DNA of 22,746 nucleotides, from NCBI GenBank assembly GCA_013115125.1, contig JABANN010000532.1:1-22746 (forward strand), written 5' to 3'. A program made the translations under genes and the position numbers. Below the pieces are notes generated by a model that was not told the DNA's origin, did no database searches, and saw only the letters and a list, made by a program, of their open reading frames with translations. Source of the stretch: Perkinsus olseni (lineage: Eukaryota; Perkinsozoa; Perkinsida). Position 1 is the first letter of the stretch. Every line of letters starts with the position of its first letter. Below, one piece after another: positions 1 to 8,784 of the stretch.

Positions 1-751
1 ACTGTTCTCAGTATCACTCAATTTTTATCCCTCACTATGATGATTCTTGCACTCCTATTGATATCTTGTATATTTCTCATTCGCCCTAACGAAACGGCTA
101 GAAGCGTTTCGTGGGGTACTGCAATCAACTACTGCGACCAACTACTATTGTTATTAATCTGTCATCATTCACTCACCATGGTTTCGGGTTCATCAAACAA
201 CACAGGGTCTTCATGGAACTACAACAATCTGCCTGCCTGGCGGGCACATTGTAGCTTCTCCACAGTTCTAAAACCCGGTCTGAATGATGCGAATGGGTGA
301 TTCTCGCAGAATGAGATATCGCTTCGGGAAAACGCCTGGGCGAAGAATGTTGGTATCAACGGCATCCAAAAAATTATTTTGTGGTTGATGGGCCACTGGA
401 TACAATGTATCCGATACATCTTCTATTGCCTTCGGTTCTTTCAACGTCCTTGTTGCCAACACATCACCGGCACCGATACAGCTGAGGAGCTACGAGCTCA
501 TTGGCCGGATTGTTAATAGTGGTGCTGAGAATCTCTCTCAATTACAGGAGAGAGGAGAGATAGAGGAGACACCGATACAGAGTATGCAGCTTTAGTACTG
601 AGGGCGTATTTTAGCTACGCGGGACATAATCGAGGTGTCATCATGTAACCGTTAAATTAGTATCGCTTCCGAGTGCATGGTCCTCAGGTTGGCCTTCTCT
701 ATGTAACTGAGCCTCTGTGATTAAGCAGTTGATATCTTTGACCTATTTTAA
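1..751. other. left-edge region without a certain gene
   Basis: This stretch is noticeably poorer in trinucleotide repeats than the rest of the window. Both strands carry short open frames: 37-300 (+), with a hydrophobic N-terminus, and 268-462 (-), a 64-residue frame ending in RIIQTGF that can be extended upstream to about 490. I recognise neither, and they overlap each other, so at most one is real. The minus frame has the more protein-like composition and could be the last exon of a gene on the minus strand. A purine-rich patch with a self-complementary AG/CT run lies at about 530-565. The last 100 bases or so must hold the 5' leader of the gene starting at 752. Confidence 0.3.
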
Positions 752-1534
752 ATGAATCATCACGTAGGTTATCGACAACATCATCACTACGTGAGGCTTA
801 CCTCGAGCAAGAGCGTCTGTGTTGGATCCTTCCTGGGTTTATCCACCTTATTAATACTAACATTATTGCTTTCATCATCCTTTGATCATGCAGGCTATCC
901 CGTGGCTACCAATGATGATGTATCGGTAGATACCATAACGATGGTCGTTGATGTGGAACCAAGCAGTATGAAGTATCCTTATTCTCATGATACTTTTGTC
1001 TTGGTTCATAACAATGCAACATGCGCTCACGTGAGGCGTATACTCAAACAGATTACCGTTGATCATCACGCTAATCCTGGGAATGTTGATGATGATGCCT
1101 ACCATCTTGCAATAAAATCCCCAAAGGGATGCTTTGATTACTGTCACAGCACTTACAGCTGTGAGGCATTCGTGTATATTAAAGATAGATTATGTGAACT
1201 GTATGATGGTGAATGTCCCTATCCTATAAGACGTGATAACAATAAGGACATCGATACTGTGGTCCCATTGCATAATTTTGGTGATTTATATAGACGTAGT
1301 ACTCTGGGTAGCATAGGATTGGGCATAGAATGATGTAGTTATTATCCTCAGGAGTTGATGGTGCAAGGCGGCCTATCAATGGTATAGTGCTATATTGTCC
1401 ATGTAGAGGTTGCAAACCTAATAAATGTTTCAGGTAATAGTACTCAACCTGACAGCTTGTATTATTCTCAGACGTGTCAATCATGTATCATTCTTTTCCA
1501 GCTTACCTGATAGAAGATGTATCCTATCAACGCG

Positions 1535-1565
<31 letters not shown>

Positions 1566-2784
1566 ACTTCTACTCATAGGGGTATATCTGCTGATGTAGT
1601 CTACACATGGGTTAATTATAGTGACCCAAGATGGCAGAAACGATGGGGAGGAAAGGATGCTAAAGGACTTGGTAATGACTACTACCACAACAACAACAAC
1701 AACAGTGGGGGTGTCTTGATGATGATGATGCTGTTAGGTTGGCGTAATTGGAGATCATTAACATCTCTTGAAAATACATTCAATGAGCTTCGTTGGGCAA
1801 TGAGGGGTTTACAGTATAATGGTAATAATAATAATCACTACGACCGCTGTTAGTTGATAGTACCCTCATAAATACTGCCATACAGCGTGTTTATTAGAAG
1901 AGGCAGGCTGATAATATAATCATCATGCTCATCATCATCACCATTATCATCATCATCATTATCATCATCATCATCAGGTGCATTGATGTTATCATCAGCT
2001 AGCGGTGATAATAAGAGGTCAAATACTCGTGATGGATTCATAAAGGATATTTATATTGTATATGCTGATGATGTTAATAATCCACCTCATTATTTACGTC
2101 AACGTCAGCAGTATTCTAATGGTAATAACAATAATCCCCGACTAACGCAAAGCACTCATTGTTATTATTATCAGAAGAAGGAGTACATATGATCGGTCAC
2201 TCTAATATAATGGATAACAGAACATATCCGGGGGTTATACCATCTAATAACAGAGTGGCTATAAGATTATCAACAGCTAATATACCTAATATATCTAACT
2301 GGTAATAATAATAATACCACTACTACAACTATTCATGCTCTGCTGCTTCTTGTTATAGCTTGTCCATGCTTCCAGGTACTTGGCAATGGATGATGATATA
2401 TTTTTGGCTTCTAAGTTGAAGTTAGACTATCTCTTCGATGCAGCAGCAGCAGAAGCATCGTCGTCGTCGTCGCATAGTGGTAAACCACCACATATTGGTT
2501 ATATGGAGGCGCCACCTCGGAAATGCCCGAAATCAGTAACTAACGGTGGCCATAAGAAAAAGAAGATGAGTAGATACGAAGCATCGTCGTGTAACGGTGA
2601 CAGGATAATACGGGAATATTTTGGTATTCATAAGACTATGGGTGAAACTGATCATATACCCGTATGGGTCAATAAATGCATGTAATAGTATAGACATCAT
2701 CATCATCATTGACAATAATAGTGATAGTATCGTACGTGTCATACTATCGTAGTCGTACTATCATTATGATGATGATGATGATGC

Positions 2785-2824
<40 letters not shown>

Positions 2825-3470
2825 CAGATACAATGCTGGTAGTAGAGTATTTAATGATACAGGAGAAGCATGGAGAGGTTCAATGACATCTGTTATTAAT
2901 CCAACTAATGTTCAATGGAATAGTTTTAATAATAATCTATTATATTATCTCGGTCTTCTGCGTCTTAAAGCAACAACACCTTCGAAGTAGTAGTAATATT
3001 ATTACTACTACTAATCATCATTGTTATTATCAGGTTCAAGTATGAGATACATTCCAATACCCCATCATTATGTCAACATACCGCTCCTACTGATGATTAT
3101 GATGGATACGCAAGAGCAATGATATTAGGGGATCCTAACAAGGTAATGCCCCCTGTACTGTCGATTATATAACAACAACAACCGCGGCCTTTCTCCTCCT
3201 CCTCCTCCTCCTCCTCCTCCTCCTCCTCCTCAGTTTAGACATGAGTATCCATTATGAAGTGTTCATTAGTTGCTGTTGTTGTTGTAGGCACAGTCATTAT
3301 TAGACGATATGTTATTCACATCATCTAGTCAGTGGGTGAATATACAAGGACCAGGATATTCTGATGAATATGATCCGTGTCCACAGTTCCGTAGAATGGT
3401 ATTCAACAATCTATTGAAAGTAATACTATCACAATGTAACCATCATCATCATCAGCACCACTACTTTTAA
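752..3470 (+). CDS. Stealth-family sugar-phosphate transferase, membrane-anchored
   Basis: Stealth proteins transfer hexose-1-phosphate to glycans; the family includes bacterial capsule enzymes and animal GlcNAc-1-phosphotransferase (GNPTAB). The four conserved regions appear in order: CR1 DVVYTWVNYSDP (about residue 232), CR2 NELRWAMRGL then IYIVYADDV, CR3 YLAMDDDIFL (about 400) and CR4 VNIQGPGYSDEY (about 603). Exon 1 encodes a basic N-terminus and one hydrophobic segment (residues 25-44), so a type II Golgi or ER membrane protein is likely. A Cys-rich PAN/apple-like stretch follows (CFDYCHSTYSCEAF). Exons: 752-1307, about 1456-1821, 1978-2121, 2175-2301, 2376-2681, 2828-2986, 3034-3142, 3288-3419, 3456-3470. 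They sum to 638 codons including the stop. The first acceptor (1440 or 1455) is uncertain. A run of ten Ser precedes CR1. The last intron is 36 nt, in frame and stop-free, so the C-terminus may be read through. The substrate cannot be told from sequence. Confidence 0.85.
1822..1977 (+). other. intron built from TAA and ATC repeats
   Basis: This 156-nt intron of the Stealth gene starts GTAATAATAATAATC and ends in a long, interrupted ATC run whose last unit supplies the ATCAG acceptor. Both splice sites are part of simple-repeat sequence. Confidence 0.75.
2122..2174 (+). other. intron with complementary ends (11 bp)
   Basis: This is a 53-nt intron of the Stealth gene. Bases 2122-2132 (GTAATAACAAT) pair with 2158-2168 (ATTGTTATTAT): ten Watson-Crick pairs plus one G-T pair at the first intron base. 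The paired 3' arm ends six bases before the splice site. Confidence 0.75.
2682..2827 (+). repeat. intron containing an (ATG)n microsatellite
   Basis: This 146-nt intron of the Stealth gene carries an ATG array at 2766-2824 with one ATGCTG interruption. The array ends in GATCAG, so the acceptor sits at the edge of the repeat. The next exon starts ATAC. Confidence 0.75.
2987..3033 (+). other. intron with a near-perfect hairpin at its donor
   Basis: This 47-nt intron of the Stealth gene begins with a palindrome at 2987-3011: GTAGTAGTAATA followed by one base and TATTACTACTAC. The donor GT is therefore buried in a stem of about 11 bp unless the hairpin is opened. Confidence 0.75.
3193..3230 (+). 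repeat. (CTC)n microsatellite in an intron
   Basis: About twelve CTC units lie inside the intron 3143-3287 of the Stealth gene. They end in CTCAG, which could be an alternative acceptor, although only the later GTTGTAG acceptor keeps the conserved frame. An AACAAC run before it and a GTTGTTGTTG run after it are complementary. Confidence 0.75.
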
Positions 3471-3676
3471 GGCCTTCCCGAAGATGTCATCCTACGAGGT
3501 CAATGACTTTCACCAATAATGCTATCACATCATGTACCCTATCATCATCATCTACCGATTATTATATAACTGCTCTCCATGCTCTGCATGTACCCTTTCC
3601 TCATCATAATCATTTCGTTATCAGTAGTATATCAATGATGATGATGATAGTCTCCATTCCTGTTATTCCTTCCGTT

Positions 3677-4952
3677 ATGTCTGCTCCAACCTCCTCTTTC
3701 ACTTCACCGGTCATCATTACTCCTGCACAAGCACTGGCGTCTGCAGCTGAGTATCGCAAGTTGATGAGTTCGGGTAGTAGTAGTAAAAATAGTAGTAATA
3801 CGAAGAAGGATAGGTATGTTGATGCTACATGGTATCTGAATAGTAATAGAGATGCTGATGAGGATTATAAAATGAGAAGGATAGCTGGATCCATTCGTTT
3901 TGATATTGATAAAATACGTGATACGTCTAATGATCATGTATCATCGTTACCTCACATGCTACCTTCATCTCATGCTGTTAATCAATGGTTACGTGATAAT
4001 AAGGTAATAATAACAACAGTGATACTCAAGTACTGGTGTTGTTGTTCATTAGTAGTACATCATAATAACAACCATTGTTATTATTGTCAGGTTGATATCT
4101 CGAAGGAGAGGTTAGTAGTATATACTCATCCTGGTAGTTGTGCTGGACCCAGAGTATGGTGGATGTTCACCCTTTATGGTCTAGATGCAGTGTAATAATA
4201 ATAACATTAGCCACTACTACTGGACTACTTCTAATAGATACCTTCAAGGGGGTTTAATAGCATGGGAAGCTGCTGACGGTGATGTCGAATGGGGTTGGAA
4301 TGATAATGATGACTCTGCTGCTGCTGATGATGGTGGTGTTGTTGTTGGATCATCAGCATCATTAATAGATGAAGCATCGGCCAATGATGCAGTAAAAGAA
4401 TATGTTGCTACGTTACAGTATATCAATGATACTAATAATAATAATGATGATATCATAATAGATGCTAGGCCTGCTGATAGATTCAATGGTAATAATATCT
4501 TCATAATCTGTAAGCAATAATAATCATATTTACTATCGTTTTTGGTCAGGTGTCGCACCCGAACCTAGACCAGGCCTTAGGAGAGGTCATATCCCAGGTT
4601 CTATCAATATCCCATTCACTAGTGTATTACAACCTGATGACCCTACATCATTCAATATGGATAAGATACTCAATGATGATAATAATACAAAGGTATCTTC
4701 ATTATTGAGGGAGGATAAGAAGTTGAAGATATTTACATGTGGAAGTGGCGTGAGTGCTGCTGTAGTATTATTGGCTGATCGTATTGCTAATAATACTAGA
4801 TCATTGAAGGGAACCAAACTGTAATAATAATAACAACAGTAAGTGTCCTCGCAACACCACTTATGGTTATTACTAGATACGATGGTAGCTGGTCGGAGTG
4901 GGGTAATCCTTCTAGTAACACCCCGGTCGAGTCTACGACAGATAATCAATAA
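3677..4952 (+). CDS. MPST: 3-mercaptopyruvate/thiosulfate sulfurtransferase (two rhodanese domains)
   Basis: The enzyme moves sulfur from 3-mercaptopyruvate (or thiosulfate) to thiol acceptors or cyanide, in mitochondria or cytosol. The inactive first rhodanese domain shows VDATWYL, RIAGSIRFDID, PRVWWMFTLYG and VYLQGGLIAWE. The second shows IIDARPADRF, EPRPGLRRGHIPGSINIPF and the catalytic loop CGSGVSA with Cys at about residue 290. CGSGV is the mercaptopyruvate form; thiosulfate sulfurtransferases have CRKGV. The C-terminus has the usual YDGSWSEWG motif. Exons 3677-4003, 4091-4191, 4238-4488, 4550-4820 and 4877-4952 sum to 342 codons including the stop, close to family length. I chose ATG 3677. 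An upstream in-frame ATG at 3503 would add 58 residues poor in acidic side chains, perhaps an organelle presequence, but it lies only 33 bases after the previous stop. All four introns begin GTAATA. The gene converges on the GDPD gene. Confidence 0.92.
4004..4090 (+). other. intron with complementary ends (13 bp)
   Basis: This is an 87-nt intron of the sulfurtransferase gene. Bases 4006-4016 (AATAATAACAA) are exactly complementary to 4075-4085 (TTGTTATTATT). The donor G and T add two G-T wobble pairs, so the stem begins at intron base 1 and ends three bases from the splice acceptor. Confidence 0.8.
4821..4876 (+). other. intron with complementary ends (8 bp)
   Basis: This is a 56-nt intron of the sulfurtransferase gene. 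GTAATAAT at 4821-4828 pairs with GTTATTAC at 4866-4873, with one T-G wobble. The stem starts at the first intron base and ends three bases before the exon. Confidence 0.75.
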
Positions 4953-5061
4953 TACTCTTGTGTTGTAGGACTTTTCCCGTTCATACTTATCATAATGTTG
5001 CGTTATCAACCTCAACTCGGCAGTAGCTTTCCTACAGAAAATACCATTCAAAATGATTCAT
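4953..5061. other. convergent 3' intergenic spacer
   Basis: This short spacer lies between two genes whose stop codons face each other. It is not repeat-rich and shows no recognisable terminator hairpin. The 3' untranslated regions of the sulfurtransferase and the phosphodiesterase probably overlap here. Confidence 0.5.
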
Positions 5062-6288
5062 TCATCTTGGATTATTTATTTTGATTAAAAGATCGGGACG
5101 ATTCGTACCTGTAACAATAGTGTAATGATAGTAGTAGATAATTACTATTACATAGAACATCCACTCCAATGGGAGGAATCCCATCATTATGGACTTCTAC
5201 ACTCATCAACTTGTTAAGTAATAATTTAATATTATCCATACTATCATCCCTGATGAAGCCTTTGGATGGTATCTATCCTTAATAATTATAATTATTATTT
5301 TTGTCGTCGTTACCGTAGGGAACCACACCATAACATCAAGACCTTCCTTTTTAGCCTCGTTTACATGATTTCGTGTTATACCTAAAATAATAACAATAAT
5401 GCAGGTTCCTCACTTGTCGTGTTGGGTATCATCATCATCACATTCAGAACATATGTTAATACTATCTCCCTTCACTTTAGTATATCCCTCATCATCCATC
5501 CATGTTACATAATCTATTGGTAATGGTATCCTCATATCTTCGTTCTCCTTCACACCTGATAATAATCATCATCCTGCTGCTGATGCTGATGCTGATGCTA
5601 GTCATCCTACTGTACTAGTATTACGGTTATTATATATGGTACCAATAGGTATGGTAGGTCTGGCACTTCTAACATACCGTAATATATCACGATTAAATGA
5701 TGATACACGTATAATGATATTATTATCATAGAACATCCCTTGGTATTTGTCCAAAACTTGTAGAATGATATGAACCCTATCATTCAACGAAGGTTGGGTA
5801 CACAATGATAAGGACGACGACCTGATACATTACAAAGTGTATAATGATCACATCTTTTACTACCCTGTAGTTGTTGGATACTTAATCTCAACGTTTATAG
5901 CATGTAAGACATGACTGTTCTCCGGTGTTGTTGTTGTTGTTGTTGGTATTAGAACCTCAGTGATGGTATTCAACATATCATCTAATGTTGGTATATGATG
6001 TCCATCTCCAATATCAATACATTTAACCTGAAATAGGAGTAGACGACGAGCTGCTGCTGCTGCTGTTGATGATAATAATAATACATCTTTCCATAATTTA
6101 TCCTCAACACCATGACCATCATGAAACCCTTCTGGTCCATGGCTCACTACAGCAACACCATCTAATGTAACTATAACAACAACAAGAACAACTAGTACTA
6201 CTACTACTTCTACCACTACTAACATCACCTCTTGCATCAAACTCGATACTCAGTGGTACTATATTATTATTGGTAATATGTCCTTCAT

Positions 6289-6364
<76 letters not shown>

Positions 6365-6519
6365 CTTCTTATTTACTGTTCTGAATACATCATGTATAAC
6401 ATGTATCTAAACAGTGGTGTATATTAATTATTACATAGTATTATTATTACTGCCGATAATGTGTTGAAGTACGGGCTCAGATCACCGCATATACGATGAC
6501 CTTGAACTTCAACAACCAT
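5062..6519 (-). CDS. glycerophosphodiester phosphodiesterase (GDPD family)
   Basis: Enzymes of this family hydrolyse glycerophosphodiesters to glycerol-3-phosphate and an alcohol in a metal-dependent TIM barrel. All expected active-site residues are visible: GHR (His8, Arg9), EFD (Glu78, Asp80), VVSH (His93) and NVEIK (Glu158, Lys160). Later family motifs are HIPTLDDML, SSFNRDILRYVR, GLDVMVW and GVDVLCTNRPDLL. Minus-strand exons are 6519-6451, 6406-6229, 6170-6085, 6027-5864, 5821-5625, 5555-5442, 5381-5314, 5272-5152 and 5108-5062, giving 348 codons including the stop. All eight introns are 41-69 nt. A long Asn run encoded by (AAC)n sits between the HR motif and the E-x-D motif. The Gly that usually follows HR is Ile here. 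ATG 6519 lies only seven codons before GHR, so a further upstream exon with a targeting sequence cannot be excluded. The substrate is unknown. Confidence 0.9.
6291..6364 (+). repeat. (TTG)n microsatellite, poly-Asn coding on the minus strand
   Basis: About 24 uninterrupted TTG units lie inside exon 2 of the GDPD gene. Read as AAC on the coding strand they give an Asn run between the first two active-site motifs. The flanking exon frame stays open on both sides, so the repeat is translated rather than intronic in the model chosen. Confidence 0.85.
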
Positions 6520-6749
6520 AACTCAACTTATTATTATTCACAGTCCATCATGACATCTTGCACGCTTACAATGTCTTGGACTTCCTCCACGTAATAAACC
6601 ATCTACATGGTACTACAGTAACGGTGCAGTGTTCATGTTGAACCCTCGTGAGAATCATGACGTTAGCTGCTTCTGTCTTGAGGGGTGATCCTCATCCATC
6701 TGTAGTTTTATACAAGTAGTCATCATCCACTACTGCTAACAGCGTCATC
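6520..6749. promoter_or_regulatory. divergent intergenic region between GDPD and SDF2-like genes
   Basis: About 230 bases separate two start codons pointing away from each other, so promoter and leader sequences of both genes must fit here. I see no TATA-like box that stands out. The minus strand is open over 6540-6610 and could hold an extra 5' exon of the phosphodiesterase, but I could not join it convincingly. Confidence 0.4.
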
Positions 6750-7744
6750 ATGATGTTGTTGTGTATGATGATCATCAGCAGCATACTGGCAGTCTTGGTA
6801 GTATCATCAGATGGTACGGATACTATTATTACATGTGGTAGTGTTGTTAAACTAGAGTCATTGTCTACGAAGGTAATATAATAATGTTGATCTACTTATG
6901 TATAGTAGTAGGATCCATGCTCTTCGATGATCAGGATGATGCTGTTGTACATGATCATTATTACCTGAGGTCCAGTGGTATATCGTGGGGTTCTGGTGCT
7001 GGACAACAGATAGTAACGGTAAGAAAGGATGATAACCAAGGAGCAGGGGATTCGAGAAGTAGTAATGGTACTACTAGTAGCCATATGAGTATTACTATCA
7101 TTATATAGGTACTAATGATGCATATTGGTTAGTGGAAGGACCCTCCTCCTCATCATCATCATGTGTTAGTGGTGATAATATCAAATGTGGATCTATCATT
7201 AGATTGAAGCATGTATCGACTAATAAATACCTTCACAGTCATAGGTAATAATACTGAGGAATGATGATGTATCTTAGTAACCATTGGTAGGGATATATCT
7301 AATTTATCGGGGCAACAAGAAGTGACTGGTTATGATGGTGGTGATGATGGTGATGATTGGATAATAGATTGTATCACAAAAACTGGGGTAGTAGATGATG
7401 ATGATCATTGGTTGTATAACACAGCAATATCATTACGCCATAGAACTACTGGTAATAATAATAGTAATATCATCACAACTGCTGCTATGGTGGTGATGTT
7501 GGTAATAGGTAAATATCTAACATCATCATCCAAGTATCAATATCATGAGGGTAACTGTCCAGGATGCCCTATCATAGGGGATAGAGAGGTGGCATGTGGT
7601 AGTAGTAGTAGTAGTAGTAGTAGTAGTAAGGATAATGAATGGAAGGTAGCAGGGGGTATGATAATAACACAACAGACATCAGATGAAGGGGATGATAATA
7701 ACGATAATGATGAAGGGAAGTCTATGAAAGAGGAGGAACTGTGA
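6750..7744 (+). CDS. SDF2: SDF2-like MIR-domain protein, secreted/ER
   Basis: SDF2 proteins are small ER-lumenal beta-trefoils made of MIR motifs; they work with Hsp40/Hsp70 partners in protein quality control and relate to O-mannosyltransferase MIR domains. The N-terminus is a clear signal peptide (MMLLCMMIISSILAVLVVSS). MIR signatures follow: TCGSVVKLESLSTK, YLRSSGISWGSGAGQQIVTV, DAYWLVEG, IKCGSIIRLKHVSTNKYLHS, LSGQQEVTGY, ISLRHRTTGKYL and a final EWKVAG. Exons 6750-6872, 6935-7067, 7109-7244, 7291-7451 and 7509-7744 give 263 codons including the stop; animal SDF2 is about 210 residues. Extra length comes from a linker in MIR 1, a Ser run encoded by (AGT)n at about 7600-7630 and an acidic tail. 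The tail ends KEEEL, which resembles but is not a standard KDEL/HDEL retrieval signal. The second ATG at 6753 is an equally possible start. Confidence 0.87.
7068..7108 (+). other. 41-nt intron flanked by a 7-bp direct repeat
   Basis: GGTACTA occurs at 7067-7073 across the donor and again at 7108-7114 across the acceptor, exactly one intron length apart. The splice removes precisely one copy of the repeat plus the insert. Confidence 0.75.
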
Positions 7745-7882
7745 GATGATGGGCAATGGTGATACCAGTAGTACCACCGTTTTTATTATGTACAATCGTA
7801 TCAGCCGCAAAAGTCTTCCTGTTGTTGTGTTATCATCATTAGTAGTAGTTGTGAAGTAGTATTACTACGTCATACAAGCTAG

Positions 7883-7922
<40 letters not shown>

Positions 7923-8163
7923 GCTCAAAATAATACGGATAGGTTATACAGGAGAAGGCCCCACTACTGATGATACGGTTTCGATAATCTCGGTATAGAT
8001 GTCGCCTAGTGCAGTTATCATTGGCCCGCAGTGTTATTATGCGATCATCATCATGGCTATTGTCATATTAATAATACTAATCATTACTATTGTTATAGAC
8101 TATAACTTATAGTCGAGTTTTGTCTAGTGATGATATTAATATCATATAGTACATCATTATTTA
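7745..8163. repeat. intergenic region with (ATC)n microsatellite
   Basis: This 419-base spacer separates two same-strand genes. About 13 ATC units occupy 7883-7922. The rest is AT-rich, and I see no protein motif in any frame. It must contain the 3' end of the SDF2-like gene and the promoter or leader of the splicing-factor gene. Confidence 0.6.
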
Positions 8164-8716
8164 ATGGCACAAACAGAAGCTAACAGGAGGAGGCAGCAGG
8201 GTGGTAGTACAACTACAACTACTACCACCCCTACTACCACTACTCTCACTACCGGTCCTGACGGTAATCTTGAGCCCTCTACCATTCCTTCTAGTGCTGC
8301 TGCTGCTGCTTGTTGTTGTTGGTGGTTTATTGACAATAATAAGGGTGGTAGACAACACTTGAGGGGTCCTTATACTGTATCACAGATGGGTGTGTTGTTC
8401 GATGTTGGCACATTAACAGATATAACACAAGTAATGCTCTTCACTACTTCTTCTTATTTTCTATGATAATAATAATAACAATGGTTATAGGTATGGAAAG
8501 CACCTGATGGTGAGTGGAGAGCATTGAAACAGGCTAAAGATTTAATACAGGATATGGATACACAAGTAGCTGATGATAAGATTCAGGAGGAGAAGAAGCA
8601 GGGAGAACAGCAACAGCAGCAGCAAAGGTTACCTCTCGATAAGGTACTAATGTATTCTCGCGACCCTTGTCATTCCTATCAACGTATCATCATCATCATC
8701 GTCCTACTTCTGTTCG

Positions 8717-8784
<68 letters not shown>

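Noticed and set aside
3503-3676. upstream ATG of the sulfurtransferase as the true start
   Set aside because: It is only 33 bases after the previous stop and the added residues have no family match; kept as a possible targeting extension, not as the main call.
4004-4090. group I or II self-splicing introns
   Set aside because: At 40-150 nt the introns are far too short and lack any catalytic core; GT-AG borders point to the spliceosome.
4192-4880. U12-type AT-AC introns suggested by the many ATAC sequences at junctions
   Set aside because: The ATAC lies in the downstream exon and is needed for reading frame; the introns themselves start GT and end AG.
4587-5051. 154-residue minus-strand frame
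   Set aside because: It is antisense to the catalytic rhodanese domain and to an intron that keeps the sulfurtransferase frame.
7883-7922. regular ATC array as a CRISPR or satellite
   Set aside because: It has a three-base unit with no spacers; it is a plain microsatellite.
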